A DNA stretch of 64,000 nt from Roseomonas aeriglobus (GTDB lineage Bacteria; Pseudomonadota; Alphaproteobacteria; Sphingomonadales; Sphingomonadaceae). Location: assembly GCA_016937575.1 (NCBI GenBank), contig JAFHKN010000002.1:2170001-2234000 (forward strand). The letters are read 5' to 3'. Shown here in pieces: positions 27,901 through 37,060 of the stretch (position 1 is the first letter of the stretch; every line of letters starts with the position of its first letter). Position numbers and translations under genes: made by a program. The notes beneath the pieces are model-generated. The model did no database searches, had not been told where the DNA came from, and saw only the letters and a program-made list of their open reading frames with translations.

Positions 27901-28740
27901 GTGACGCCGAGCTTCGACCGCCTGGGCCCCGCCCTACCGACCAGCCCCGTCGTGTTGTCGGTGCCGCATGCCGGCCGGGAGTATCCCGAGGCGCTCGTCG
28001 AGCGGTTGCGGGTGCCGCTGGTGCAGCTGCGTCCGCTCGAGGACCGTCATGTCGACACGCTCGCGCTGGCCGCGCGAAGCGACGAAGTCGCGGTCATCGC
28101 CCGACGCCCGCGGGCGTGGATCGACCTCAATCGCAGCGAGCGCGACCGCGATCCGCGAGTCGACCTGGGCGCGGCGCGGTTCGGGACGCCGCAGCTGTCG
28201 GCGCGGGTGCGCGGCGGGCTGGGGCTGATCCCGCGCCGGGCGGCGGCGGGTACCGAGATCTGGGCGCAGCCCTGGAGCGCGGACGAGGTCGCCGCGCGCA
28301 TCCATGGCGATCACCGGCCCTATCACGCCGCGGTGGCCGACGCGTTGCAGGCGGCACGGGCGCAGTTCGGAATCGCGGTCCTGCTCGACCTCCATTCGAT
28401 GCCCTCGCTGGCCGGAGTGGCGCCGGCGCAAATCGTCGTCGGCGACCGTTTCGGGCGGACCGCCGGTGCCCGGTTCGTCGCGCGGATCGAAGGATGCGCC
28501 CGACGCGCCGGCTTCGCCACCGCGCTGAACGTCCCCTATTCGGGCGGACATGTGCTCGAACGGCACGCCCAGCCGGCGCGCGCTATTCACGGAATTCAGC
28601 TGGAGATCGACCGGTCGCTGTATCTGGACGACGCGCTGGACGCGCCTGGCGGACGGTTCGACGACGTGGCGCGGTTCGTGCGCGACGTGATCGACGCGCT
28701 GGCCGACGAATCGCTGCCGACCTCGCTTGCCGCGGAATAA
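27901..28740 (+). CDS. N-formylglutamate amidohydrolase family protein
   Basis: A 279-residue zinc-dependent amidohydrolase of the N-formylglutamate/HutG2 family. The visible core is VVLSVPHAGREYP, DRHVDTLA, RAWIDLNRSERDRDPR, the metal/active-site region LLDLHSMPS, and NVPYSGGHVLERHAQP with ELEIDRSLYLD-like end. It may hydrolyse N-formylglutamate from histidine breakdown, but no other hut genes are here. The start is GTG at 27901 or 27892. Its stop codon is overlapped by the U-tract of the small RNA candidate from the other strand. In many Alphaproteobacteria this gene sits beside cpdR, as here. Confidence 0.87.
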   Translation: MTPSFDRLGPALPTSPVVLSVPHAGREYPEALVERLRVPLVQLRPLEDRHVDTLALAARSDEVAVIARRPRAWIDLNRSERDRDPRVDLGAARFGTPQLSARVRGGLGLIPRRAAAGTEIWAQPWSADEVAARIHGDHRPYHAAVADALQAARAQFGIAVLLDLHSMPSLAGVAPAQIVVGDRFGRTAGARFVARIEGCARRAGFATALNVPYSGGHVLERHAQPARAIHGIQLEIDRSLYLDDALDAPGGRFDDVARFVRDVIDALADESLPTSLAAE

Positions 28741-28845
28741 AAAAACCACCCCGGAGACAAGCTCCGGAGTGGCCAAGGTTCAGGGAGGAGACACACCCGA
28801 AGGCGTGCCGCAAAGCTCCGCGAAAGGGGGGACACGAAGCCTTGC
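28739..28845 (-). ncRNA. Candidate trans-acting small RNA with C-rich loops
   Basis: About 107 nt on the minus strand. A 17-bp-spaced promoter is present (see next entry), with the start predicted at 28845, exactly where the first hairpin begins. Hairpin 1 pairs 28835-28845 with 28810-28820 over 11 bp and exposes UGUCCCCCCUUUCG. Hairpin 2 is CACGCC-UUCG-GGUGUG (28792-28807). A single-stranded UCUCCUCCCUGAACCUUGG follows, then a terminator stem (28746-28772) and seven U. Each stem has G-U pairs that would be A-C mismatches on the other strand, so the minus strand is the one folded. CCUCCC-type loops are known from alphaproteobacterial anti-Shine-Dalgarno RNAs; family membership was not tested. 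Confidence 0.75.
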
Positions 28846-28851
28846 ACTCAC

Positions 28852-28880
28852 AATGTAGGTCGAGTGCAATTGGGTTTCAA
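28852..28880 (-). promoter_or_regulatory. Sigma-70-type promoter of the small RNA
   Basis: On the minus strand TTGAAA (28875-28880) and TACATT (28852-28857) are separated by exactly 17 bp. The predicted start point, 7 nt past the -10 box, is G at 28845. Confidence 0.7.
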
Positions 28881-28939
28881 GAGACGAATTTCGCTTGTTT
28901 TCGAACGCCTTGCAATTTCCGTCGATCGCCCGCGACACG

Positions 28940-29500
28940 TTATCGCGATGCGCGCGCGCGCACGATCGGCAGCATCCGCGCAAGCGTCGCATCGCGCAGG
29001 ATCAGATGGTGGCGCAGTGCCGCCAGCGTGTGGACGACGACCAGCGCGAGAAGGGCATAGCCGAGGATCTCATGCCCCTCATGCGCCACCCCGGCGGCGC
29101 CTTGCGACACCGGCAGATAGGGGATGGGAAATAGCCCGAACCACTCGAGCGGCCGGCGTACCGCTCCGCCCGAGACCATCGCCCAGCCGGTCAGCGGGAC
29201 CAGGATCGAAAAGACGTAGAGACCCCAGTGCGACGCATTGGCGGCGGTCCGCTCCCAGCTCGGCATGTCGGGCGCAAGCGGTGGCGGGCGGTGCGCCAGG
29301 CGCCAGGCGAGGCGAGCGAGGGTCAGCGCCAGCACGGTTATCCCCAGCGCCTTGTGCACCGGCATCACCGTCCAGGCGTCGGGCAGCGCGTCATGACCGA
29401 TGCCGAGCCCCAGGTTGAACAGGATCGCCAGCGCGATCACCCAATGGAAGACGATCGATCCACGAGCGTAACGATCCGTACGGACAATGGCACTGCGCAT
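28940..29500 (-). CDS. Cytochrome b561
   Basis: A 186-residue four-helix membrane protein. Heme-ligand histidines are expected in SIVFHWVIAL, VMPVHKALG, and in the later AHEGHEILGYALLALVVVHTL segment. Bacterial b561 proteins oxidise ubiquinol or act as superoxide:quinone oxidoreductases at the inner membrane. The ATG at 29500 (MRSAIVRTDRY) is preferred because the upstream extension is not characteristic. The FAD-linked oxidase gene lies 34 bp upstream on the same strand. Confidence 0.88.
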   Translation of the reverse strand: MRSAIVRTDRYARGSIVFHWVIALAILFNLGLGIGHDALPDAWTVMPVHKALGITVLALTLARLAWRLAHRPPPLAPDMPSWERTAANASHWGLYVFSILVPLTGWAMVSGGAVRRPLEWFGLFPIPYLPVSQGAAGVAHEGHEILGYALLALVVVHTLAALRHHLILRDATLARMLPIVRARASR

Positions 29501-29534
29501 GATAGAGACCCCGCCCAAGACATCGGGGACAGGC

Positions 29535-30986
29535 TTATGAAGCCGCCGGGGCGGGCGCAAGCGAGACCAGCTTGCCGGGATTGAACAGGCCGAGCGGGTC
29601 GAACGCGGTCTTGATCGCCCGTAGCGCGCTCAGCCGGGCGGGATCGCTCAACCGCTGCAGTTCCTCACGCTTCATCTGCCCGATGCCATGTTCCGCGGAG
29701 ATCGAACCGCCTGCCGCGACGACCAGGTCGTGGACCATGCGCGTGATCGCCGGTGCGTCGGTCGCATACCATCGGTCGCGATCGGCGCCGGCCGGCGCGC
29801 GCACGTGGAAATGCACGTTGCCGTCGCCCAAATGGCCGAAGGCGGTCGCATGCGTGCCTGGCCAGGCGCGCTCCACCGTTGCGGCGCCGTCGATCATGAA
29901 ATCGGGCATGCCCGCGACCGGCACCGAAATATCGTGCTGAACGGCGGGGCCCATCGCACGCTCCGCCTCCGACAGCGAATCGCGGATGCGCCACATTGCC
30001 TCTGCCTGTGCCTCGCTCGCCGCGAGCGCCGCGTCGTCGCCGATCCCCTCGGCCAGCGCATCGGCCAGCAAACGCTCGAGCAGCGCGGCGGGCGATTCGT
30101 CGGCGCCGTCCATCGCGACCGCTTCAATCAGGACGTGCCAGGGATGTTGGCCGGCAAGCGGACTGCGCGTGTTCGGGATATGGTGCAGCACGGCGTCGAG
30201 GCTGTCGCCGGGGATGATCTCGAAACTTTCGATCGCGCGCGTCGCGCGGTCCAGCCGCCTCAGCAGCGCAAGCGCGGTGTGCGGGCTGTCGAGCCCGACC
30301 CAGGCGACGCCGCGCGCGACGATCGCGGGCGCGAGGCGCAGCGTCGCCGCAGTGACGATGCCGAGCGTCCCCTCCGCTCCGATCAACAGCTGGTCGACGC
30401 TGTAGCCGCGATTGTCCTTCTTCAGTGGGGCAAGGCCGTGGTGGACCGTGCCGTCGGGCAGCACCGCCTCCAACCCGGCGACCAGCGCGCGCATCGTCCC
30501 CCAGCGCAGGACCTGCGTGCCGCCCGCGTTGGTCGAGATCAAGCCGCCGATCGTCGCCGATCCGCGCGCGCCGAGCGTCAGCGGAAAGCGGCAACCGACG
30601 CCGGCGGCGGCGTCGTGCAGGTGGGACAGGACGACCCCGGCCTCCGCCACCGCCGTGCCCTCGTCTGCTGACAGCTGGCGGATGGCGTTCATCCGGCGCA
30701 GCGATAGGATCGCCGCAGTGCCGTCCGCCCCCGGCGTCGCGCCGCCGACCATTGACGTATTGCCGCCCTGAGGCACGAGCGGCACGCGGTGGCGGCGCGA
30801 TGCGTCGACGATCGCGGCGACCTCCGCCGTCGATGCCGGCGACACCAGCGCGCAGGCATTTCCGTGATACCGCCCGCGCCAGTCGGTCAGCCACGCCGCC
30901 AGATCCCCCGCATCGGTCGTCACGGCGCGCGGGCCAATCGCGGCCCGGACGTCGGCAAGAAAGGCATCGGCCACTGGCGTGTTCAT
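29535..30986 (-). CDS. FAD-binding oxidoreductase (D-2-hydroxy acid dehydrogenase type)
   Basis: A 483-residue protein with the VAO/PCMH FAD-binding domain (about 35-215; VPQGGNTSMVGGATP and GGLISTNAGGTQVLRWG) and the FAD-oxidase C domain (AFGHLGDGNVHFHV metal-site motif and SAEHGIGQMKREEL). It resembles D-lactate, D-2-hydroxyglutarate and glycolate oxidase subunit GlcD enzymes. The reaction is oxidation of a D-2-hydroxy acid with electrons going to the quinone or an electron carrier. The neighbouring b561 could take electrons, but that is inference. The ATG at 30986 is chosen. Confidence 0.9.
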   Translation of the reverse strand: MNTPVADAFLADVRAAIGPRAVTTDAGDLAAWLTDWRGRYHGNACALVSPASTAEVAAIVDASRRHRVPLVPQGGNTSMVGGATPGADGTAAILSLRRMNAIRQLSADEGTAVAEAGVVLSHLHDAAAGVGCRFPLTLGARGSATIGGLISTNAGGTQVLRWGTMRALVAGLEAVLPDGTVHHGLAPLKKDNRGYSVDQLLIGAEGTLGIVTAATLRLAPAIVARGVAWVGLDSPHTALALLRRLDRATRAIESFEIIPGDSLDAVLHHIPNTRSPLAGQHPWHVLIEAVAMDGADESPAALLERLLADALAEGIGDDAALAASEAQAEAMWRIRDSLSEAERAMGPAVQHDISVPVAGMPDFMIDGAATVERAWPGTHATAFGHLGDGNVHFHVRAPAGADRDRWYATDAPAITRMVHDLVVAAGGSISAEHGIGQMKREELQRLSDPARLSALRAIKTAFDPLGLFNPGKLVSLAPAPAAS

Positions 30987-31064
30987 GGTTAGCCCGCTAG
31001 CATCACCGTGCCGCGCCGCCAATTCATCGGCGGTTCAATCCCCCGAGGGCATTCGCCGCCTACC

Positions 31065-31568
31065 GTGATTCTCCCGCCCCGCCTGCCCTTCTTCGCCGTC
31101 GCCATCGCGTTGCCCGCGCTGACCGCACAGGCGCAACAACGCGGGCCGGTGCGTCCGCCGCCGCCGCCCGCAGGCGGCATCACGTCGACGACGGTGACGA
31201 TCCAGCAGCGCATGATTATCCGCGTGCCCCGCCTGTCGGCCCGCCCCGGCACGGCGGTGACGCTGACCCGCACGCCCCAGCAGACGAAGTGGACGGAGAA
31301 GAAGGCGGACAAGTGCGTCGCCCTGATCGACATCGCCGCCGCGTCGCTGCCCAGTGAGGACAGCGTCGACCTGATCCTCAACGGCGGGAAGCGGTTGCGC
31401 GCGAAATTGGAGCGGGAATGCCGCGCGCTCGATTTCTACACCGGCTTCTATGTGAAGATGACGCCGGACGGCAAAGCCTGTGCCGCGCGTGATGCGTTTC
31501 GGTCACGTTCTGGCGCGGAATGCCGGATAAAGGCGTTCAGGACCCTGGTTCCCAAGCGCCAACCTTGA
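31065..31568 (+). CDS. Secreted protein of unknown function
   Basis: A 167-residue protein beginning at GTG 31065 with a signal peptide (about 1-23, ending AQA), a Pro-rich stretch and a basic domain with cysteines (KADKCVALIDIAAA, ERECRALDFYTGFYVKMTPDGKAC), suggesting disulfides. No family was recognised, although similar proteins seem typical of sphingomonads. It is divergent from the FAD oxidase gene. Confidence 0.72.
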   Translation: MILPPRLPFFAVAIALPALTAQAQQRGPVRPPPPPAGGITSTTVTIQQRMIIRVPRLSARPGTAVTLTRTPQQTKWTEKKADKCVALIDIAAASLPSEDSVDLILNGGKRLRAKLERECRALDFYTGFYVKMTPDGKACAARDAFRSRSGAECRIKAFRTLVPKRQP

Positions 31569-31646
31569 CTTTTCCTGCCTGATACGCAAGCGCGAGCTAC
31601 TGTATCGGGCGTGCGGCGTTCGCAGCCCCATTATCCGGACAATTGC

Positions 31647-33104
31647 ATGAGTTTTGCCGATCTCGGCCTATCCGACGAATTGCTGAAGGCGGTCGAAAGT
31701 TCGGGCTACACCGAACCCACCGCAATTCAGGCAGCGGCGATTCCGTCGGTGTTGATGATGCGCGACATGATCGGCATCGCCCAGACCGGCACCGGCAAGA
31801 CGGCCAGTTTCGTGCTGCCGATGATCGACATCCTGGCCCAGGGCCGCAGCCGCGCGCGCATGCCGCGCAGCCTGATCCTGGAGCCGACGCGCGAACTGGC
31901 GGCGCAGGTCGCCGAAAATTTCGAGAAATACGGCGTCAACCACAAGCTCAGCATGGCGCTGCTCATCGGCGGCGTGCAGATGGGCGATCAGGTGAAGGCG
32001 CTGGAAAAGGGCGTCGACGTGCTGATCGCGACGCCGGGTCGTCTGATGGACCTGTTCCAGCGCGGCAAGATCCTGCTCACGGGCTGCGAACTGCTGGTCA
32101 TCGACGAGGCCGACCGTATGCTCGACATGGGGTTCATCCCCGATATCGAAGAAATCTGCACCAAGCTGCCCAAGACGCGGCAGACGCTGCTGTTCTCGGC
32201 CACCATGCCGCCGCCGATCAAGAAGCTGGCCGACAAATTCCTGTCGAACCCCAAGCAGATCGAGGTCGCGCGCCCGGCGACGACCAACACCAACATCACC
32301 CAGCGGCTGGTGCCGGTGAAGGCCGATCGCAAGCGCGACGTGCTGCGCACGCTGCTGACCCGCGACGAGGTCAAAACCGCGATCATCTTCTGCAATCGCA
32401 AGACCACGGTGCGCGAGCTGAACAAGTCGCTGCGCCGGCACGGGTTCAAGTCGGGCGAGATCCATGGCGACATGGAACAGCCGCAGCGGCTGGCCGAACT
32501 GGCGCTGTTCAAGTCGGGCGATATCAACATTCTTGTCGCCAGCGACGTCGCCGCGCGCGGGCTGGACATCAAGGGCGTCAGCCACGTCTATAATTTCGAT
32601 GCGCCGTGGCACCCGGACGATTACGTCCACCGCGTCGGCCGCACCGGCCGCGCGGGCGCGACGGGCACGGCCTATACGTTCGTCACCGCCGACGATGCCG
32701 AGAATATCGAGAATATCGAGAAGCTGACCGGCCAGACGATCCCGCGCGAAGAGGTCGCAGTCGAGGCGAGCCGTCCGGCCCGCGACGACGCGCCGCGCGA
32801 AGAGCGTCCGCGTCGCGTACGGCGTGGCGGCGGCAACGACCGCAGCGAGGTTGCCGAAGCTCCCCGCACCGCACGGGAGCCGCGTGCGTCGCGCGAGGAC
32901 CGGGCACCGCGCGAAGAGCGTGATCCGCGTAGCGCCCGCCCGGCGCGGGACGAGCGTCCCTACCGCGAGGATCGCCCGGCCCGTCACGATCGCGATCCGC
33001 GCCGCGACGATCGCCGTCGCGGCCGCGATAGTCATGACGACGGTCCCGACGTCGGCTGGAACGGACCGATCCCGTCGTTCCTGGACGTCAAGCTGAGCGT
33101 CTGA
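31647..33104 (+). CDS. DEAD-box RNA helicase, RhlE type
   Basis: A 485-residue helicase. The Q motif ([15 protein letters not shown]), motif I (AQTGTGKT), Ia (PTRELAAQ), II (DEAD), III (SAT), IV to VI ([11 protein letters not shown]) are all in order. The last 110 residues are a highly charged Arg/Asp/Glu-rich tail, which in such proteins binds RNA. It remodels RNA, for example during ribosome assembly, cold adaptation or decay. The ATG at 31647 (MSFADLGL) fits the family start. Confidence 0.93.
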   Translation: MSFADLGLSDELLKAVESSGYTEPTAIQAAAIPSVLMMRDMIGIAQTGTGKTASFVLPMIDILAQGRSRARMPRSLILEPTRELAAQVAENFEKYGVNHKLSMALLIGGVQMGDQVKALEKGVDVLIATPGRLMDLFQRGKILLTGCELLVIDEADRMLDMGFIPDIEEICTKLPKTRQTLLFSATMPPPIKKLADKFLSNPKQIEVARPATTNTNITQRLVPVKADRKRDVLRTLLTRDEVKTAIIFCNRKTTVRELNKSLRRHGFKSGEIHGDMEQPQRLAELALFKSGDINILVASDVAARGLDIKGVSHVYNFDAPWHPDDYVHRVGRTGRAGATGTAYTFVTADDAENIENIEKLTGQTIPREEVAVEASRPARDDAPREERPRRVRRGGGNDRSEVAEAPRTAREPRASREDRAPREERDPRSARPARDERPYREDRPARHDRDPRRDDRRRGRDSHDDGPDVGWNGPIPSFLDVKLSV

Positions 33105-33121
33105 CCCGCCCGCCGGCGACG

Positions 33122-33346
33122 ATGGACGACCCGATCTTTCAGTATTTCCAACCCGTCCGGGTCGCGAGCCCGTGCGTCAATGTCTGCCGTCTGGATGCCG
33201 CGACCGGCTGGTGTCTGGGGTGCGGGCGAACGGGTGACGAAATCGGTCGCTGGATGGCGGTCGGCGACGCCGAGCGCGATGCGGTTATGGCGGTCCTGCC
33301 GACGCGGATGGCGGCGTTGAAAAACCGGCGCAAGTCGATCGACTGA
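33122..33346 (+). CDS. DUF1289 protein with Cys motif
   Basis: A 74-residue protein with SPCVNVCRLDAATGWCLGCGRT, the conserved four-cysteine pattern of DUF1289, which probably binds an iron-sulfur cluster or zinc. It begins 17 nt after the helicase gene and may be co-transcribed. No defined role is known. Confidence 0.85.
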   Translation: MDDPIFQYFQPVRVASPCVNVCRLDAATGWCLGCGRTGDEIGRWMAVGDAERDAVMAVLPTRMAALKNRRKSID

Positions 33347-33452
33347 CTCATCCCGCTGCTTCGGAGACGCCCGGAGTAGCGGAAATCGCAAGCTATCGGC
33401 CGCAGAGCCAGCCCTTGCCGGAACAGGGGCACCCTCGCTCGGAGCGCCGCTC

Positions 33453-33749
33453 TTACTTTACCGTCGCGCTGTTTTCCGTCGGCGCCGCCGGCCCCGGTGC
33501 AATGCCCAGGTCCGCCAGCGGCTCGCTGGCGGCGACATTGCTGACCGTGGTTTCGGCGATATTGGCCACTACGTCCGGCTTGGCCGCGCCGACCGCAGTC
33601 ACCGCCTGTTCGGTGCTGGCGTAGTTGAAGACCACGCTGGCCAGGCCGATGAAGATCATCACGGCCCCCAGACCCGTCATCGCCACTCGCACACGCTGTC
33701 CCGTCTGGGACGCGTCGGAGGGCGTCGTCGAAGGTTCGGTGTTCTTCAC
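33453..33749 (-). CDS. Small single-pass membrane protein
   Basis: A 98-residue protein from GTG 33749. A basic N-terminus precedes one TM helix (about 28-48; AMTGLGAVMIFIGLASVVF), then an Ala/Val/Thr-rich periplasmic tail. It lies 71 nt downstream of cysteine synthase. No family was recognised, and the start is uncertain because the ribosome-binding site is weak. Confidence 0.6.
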   Translation of the reverse strand: MKNTEPSTTPSDASQTGQRVRVAMTGLGAVMIFIGLASVVFNYASTEQAVTAVGAAKPDVVANIAETTVSNVAASEPLADLGIAPGPAAPTENSATVK

Positions 33750-33820
33750 TGTGGCAGAAATGTAACGAAGCTGTCGGGCGCTGTCGAGCCGTTCGATCCT
33801 GTCGGCGAACCGTTCATGCC

Positions 33821-34798
33821 TCAGGCGCCGGTCGACAGCCCCTTCGCCGCCAGCCATTCGGGGTTGTAGAGCGTCGAGAGATACCGAAAGCCACTGTCGC
33901 ACAGGATCGTCGCGATCCGCTTGCCCGGCCCCAGATCGCGCGCCAGGCGCACCGCGCCGGCGACGTTGATGCCCGACGACAGGCCCAGGCACAGCCCCTC
34001 TTCCGCCAGCAGGCGACGGACCCATTCCAGGCCCTCCGCGTCACCGATACGATATTGCGTGTCGATCGGCGCGCCCTCCAGATTGGCGGTGATGCGGCCT
34101 TGGCCGATGCCTTCGGCGACTGACGATCCCTCCGACCGCAATTCGCCATGCGCGTAGTAATCGTAGAGCGCGGCGCCATGGGGATCGCTGAGTGCGATGG
34201 TGACGGCGTCGTCCTTTTCCTTCAGACCCAGCCCGACGCCCGCGATCGTGCCACCGGTGCCCGCCGCGCAGGTAAAGCCATCGATCCGCCCCTCCATCTG
34301 CTGCCAGATTTCCTCCGCCGTCCCGACGATGTGCGCACGCCGGTTCGCGATATTGTCGAACTGGTTCGCCCAGATGGCGTTCGGCGTCTCTTCGGCGATG
34401 CGCCGGCTGGTGTGCACGAAATGGCCGGGGTTCGAATAGGGGGCGGCGGGGACCAGGACCAACTCGGCACCCAGCGCGCGCAGCGTGTCCATCTTTTCCC
34501 GACTCTGCGTCTCGGGCATGACGATGATCGTCTTGTAGCCCTTGGCATTGGCGACCAGCGCGAGGCCGATTCCGGTGTTGCCGGCCGTGCCCTCCACGAT
34601 CGTGCCGCCGGGGGCGATGGCGCCGCGCTGTTCGGCATCCTCGACGATGAACAGCGCTGCGCGATCCTTCACGCTGGCGCCGGGGTTGGCGAATTCGCAC
34701 TTGCCGTAGATGTCGCATCCGGTCGCTTCGCTTGGCCCCTTCAGGCGGACGAGGGGCGTGTTGCCGATCAGCGATAGCGTGTCTTGCGTCGTGTGCAT
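33821..34798 (-). CDS. cysK: Cysteine synthase (O-acetylserine sulfhydrylase)
   Basis: A 325-residue PLP-dependent enzyme that makes L-cysteine from O-acetylserine and sulfide. The PLP lysine is in PGASVKDRAAL, the substrate loop is GTAGNTGIGLAL, and the phosphate loop is GTGGTIAGVG. The start at 34798 (MHTTQDTLSLIGNTPLVRL) matches the family. Another O-acetylserine sulfhydrylase paralogue may exist elsewhere in the genome, so cysK versus cysM or a diverged form is not certain. Confidence 0.88.
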   Translation of the reverse strand: MHTTQDTLSLIGNTPLVRLKGPSEATGCDIYGKCEFANPGASVKDRAALFIVEDAEQRGAIAPGGTIVEGTAGNTGIGLALVANAKGYKTIIVMPETQSREKMDTLRALGAELVLVPAAPYSNPGHFVHTSRRIAEETPNAIWANQFDNIANRRAHIVGTAEEIWQQMEGRIDGFTCAAGTGGTIAGVGLGLKEKDDAVTIALSDPHGAALYDYYAHGELRSEGSSVAEGIGQGRITANLEGAPIDTQYRIGDAEGLEWVRRLLAEEGLCLGLSSGINVAGAVRLARDLGPGKRIATILCDSGFRYLSTLYNPEWLAAKGLSTGA

Positions 34799-34961
34799 GA
34801 CGCCTAGATGGCGCGGGCGTCGCGGCGCGGCAATGGCAAGAAGCGCTTGGCCCGAGTCAAATCGGTCTTGGTCAATTTGGCAGCGATTTTCCGGCCGTTC
34901 GGCGCAATCCGAATCGCCCCGGGGCTTGGCGGAACGAGTCGGATCCTTACAAAAGACGGGC

Positions 34962-35093
34962 ATGTCCGTTCTCGAATATCTTCATTGCGTGCTAAAACGC
35001 GGTCATCGGTTCAAACCTAGCCAGCGGTACGAAGGCATGGAAACCTGCACCTTCTGCCGCAAGCGGCGCAAGGCGACCGGCAAGGCGTTCTGA
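34962..35093 (+). CDS. Small Cys-containing protein candidate
   Basis: A 43-residue ORF in the gap between cysK and the L,D-transpeptidase. It has a CxxC pair (METCTFCRKRRK) and a His/Cys-containing first half (YLHCVLKRGH), suggesting a metal-binding mini-protein. The ribosome-binding site is weak, so translation is unproven. Confidence 0.4.
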   Translation: MSVLEYLHCVLKRGHRFKPSQRYEGMETCTFCRKRRKATGKAF

Positions 35094-35216
35094 CGCGGCG
35101 AACAATCTGACGATCCTGACGCACCCGTGGACGATTTTGCGCGTTTTCCTTTGAAACCCGCACCGCCCCTCCCCTAAATAGGCGCGGCCCGTCCCTCCCC
35201 CAGGCGTACAGGATCC

Positions 35217-36716
35217 ATGCGTAGCTTATTGTTCCGATCCACCCTTCTGGCCACTCTGGCCTCACCCGTGCTCGCCCAGCAGGCACCGACCGTCATTCAG
35301 TCGACCCCGCTGCCCGCGTCGCAGGCAGCCCCCGCCCAATCGGGCGCGCAATCGACACCGGTCGCGCCAGTCGCCGCCGCCGTCCCGCTGCCACGACTGA
35401 CCAGCGAGCAGGCCCGCCAGTTGGTGGCGATCATCGAGAGCGGCCGGATCGAACACGGCCTGCGCCATGACGCTGCGGCGGCAAAGGTGACCGCGAGTGA
35501 CAATGACGCGCTGGTTCGCGCGGCACTCGATTACGCGCGTGCGGTGCGCACCGGGCGTCTGGCGGAGGCGGACTTCAAGGAAGATTGGGGGCTGCGCCCG
35601 CAATATTGGGACCCGCTGCCCAGCTTTGCCGATGCCGTCGCCAAGAACAGCCTCGCGCGTTGGGCCCGTCAGCTGCCGCCGCCCTATTCGGGCTATGACG
35701 GGCTGAAGGACGGGCTGAAGGCCTATCGCACGATCGAAGCCGCCGGCGGTTGGCCGCGCCTCGCCGCCGGCCCCGACATGGTGATGGGCGCGACCGGCGC
35801 GCGCGTGCGCGCGCTGCGCCAGCGCCTCGCCGTCGAGGACGCCCAGGTGGCGAAGACCGGCGACACGTTCGACGCCGACCTGAAGGCCGCGGTGCAGCGT
35901 GCACAGCGACGCTTCGGGCTCAATCCGGCCGGGACGGTATCGACGCAGACGCTGGCGGCCTTGAATGTCTCGGCGAGCGACCGCGTCGCGCAGATCATGG
36001 CGAACATGGAGCGCTGGCGCTGGATTCCGCGCGAACTCGATAAGAACCGCATCCAGGTGAACATCGCCGCTGCGCTGGTGACGGTGTTCGAGGGCGACCA
36101 GCCGATCATGTCGATGAAGGGCGTGACCGGTCGCCCGGGCGACGAGACGCCGATGCTTCAGTCGTCGATCCACTCGGTCGTGCTCAACCCGCCGTGGAAC
36201 GTGCCCGCCGGCATCGCCGCGCGAGAGCTGTTTCCGAAGGGCGCGGGCTATCTGAAGGCCAACGGCTTCCGGGTGATCGGCGAAGGCCCGAACCGCCGTC
36301 TGCAACAGGCCGCAGGGCCGCAGTCGGCGCTGGGTCGGTACAAGTTCGATTTCGACAACCCTTACGCCGTCTACCTCCACGACACGCCCGCACAGGCGAA
36401 GTTCGCGAGCTACGATCGGCTGGCGAGCCACGGCTGCGTGCGGCTGGAAAAGCCCGCCGACCTCGCGCGCCTGCTGCTGCGCGGATCGGCCGAATGGACG
36501 CCGGAGGCGATCGACGCCCAGATCGCCAGCGGCAAGACGACGCGTGCGCAATTGCCGACGCCAGCGACCGTGTACCTGCTCTACTGGACCGCGTTCGCGT
36601 CCGGGAACGGTGTCATGAACTTCCGTGCCGATCCGTACAGCTGGGACGGCGAACTCGCCGCCAAGATCGAAAAACGCTCGCAGATTCAGGCCGCCGCGCC
36701 GACGATGGCCGACTGA
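35217..36716 (+). CDS. L,D-transpeptidase (YkuD domain) with peptidoglycan-binding domain
   Basis: A 499-residue exported enzyme. A signal peptide (about 1-20, ending LAQ) is followed by a Pro/Ala/Gln-rich linker, a peptidoglycan-binding-like segment (VRALRQRLAVEDAQ... FGLNPAGTVSTQTLAALNV), and a YkuD catalytic domain with the nucleophile Cys in ASHGCVRLEKP and HDTPAQAKFAS upstream. It likely makes 3-3 crosslinks or attaches proteins to peptidoglycan in the periplasm, as YcbB-type enzymes do. A small lipoprotein gene follows 20 nt later. Confidence 0.9.
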   Translation: MRSLLFRSTLLATLASPVLAQQAPTVIQSTPLPASQAAPAQSGAQSTPVAPVAAAVPLPRLTSEQARQLVAIIESGRIEHGLRHDAAAAKVTASDNDALVRAALDYARAVRTGRLAEADFKEDWGLRPQYWDPLPSFADAVAKNSLARWARQLPPPYSGYDGLKDGLKAYRTIEAAGGWPRLAAGPDMVMGATGARVRALRQRLAVEDAQVAKTGDTFDADLKAAVQRAQRRFGLNPAGTVSTQTLAALNVSASDRVAQIMANMERWRWIPRELDKNRIQVNIAAALVTVFEGDQPIMSMKGVTGRPGDETPMLQSSIHSVVLNPPWNVPAGIAARELFPKGAGYLKANGFRVIGEGPNRRLQQAAGPQSALGRYKFDFDNPYAVYLHDTPAQAKFASYDRLASHGCVRLEKPADLARLLLRGSAEWTPEAIDAQIASGKTTRAQLPTPATVYLLYWTAFASGNGVMNFRADPYSWDGELAAKIEKRSQIQAAAPTMAD

Positions 36717-36736
36717 CACGCAAAGGGGATACACTC

Positions 36737-37060
36737 ATGAAGAAAACTCTGCCCGCGCTCGCCGCCCTGGCCCTCCTCGCCGCCTGCTCGTCGAACGACG
36801 AAGCCGCCGCGCCGGTGGAAGACAATGGTACCGAAATGCTCGACGTGACCAATGAAGCGACTAGCGTCGAAGAAGCACCGGTCACGATGAACGTACCCGA
36901 GGTGCCGGCCACGAACATGGCCGATGCGCCCGAACCGACCGTCGACGAGCGCGAGCAGATCCAGGCGGATGCCGACGCGACCGGCATGACCGCACGGGTG
37001 AACCGCGACGAAGACCCGGCTCCGGCGGCGAATCAGAGCCAGGTGTCGGAAGAAAAATGA
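36737..37060 (+). CDS. Small acidic lipoprotein
   Basis: A 107-residue protein with a signal peptide ending in the lipobox LLAAC (Cys about 17). The rest is acidic and unstructured-looking, rich in Glu, Ala and Pro. It is probably anchored to the outer or inner membrane. No family was recognised. It follows the transpeptidase gene closely and may share its operon. Confidence 0.75.
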   Translation: MKKTLPALAALALLAACSSNDEAAAPVEDNGTEMLDVTNEATSVEEAPVTMNVPEVPATNMADAPEPTVDEREQIQADADATGMTARVNRDEDPAPAANQSQVSEEK

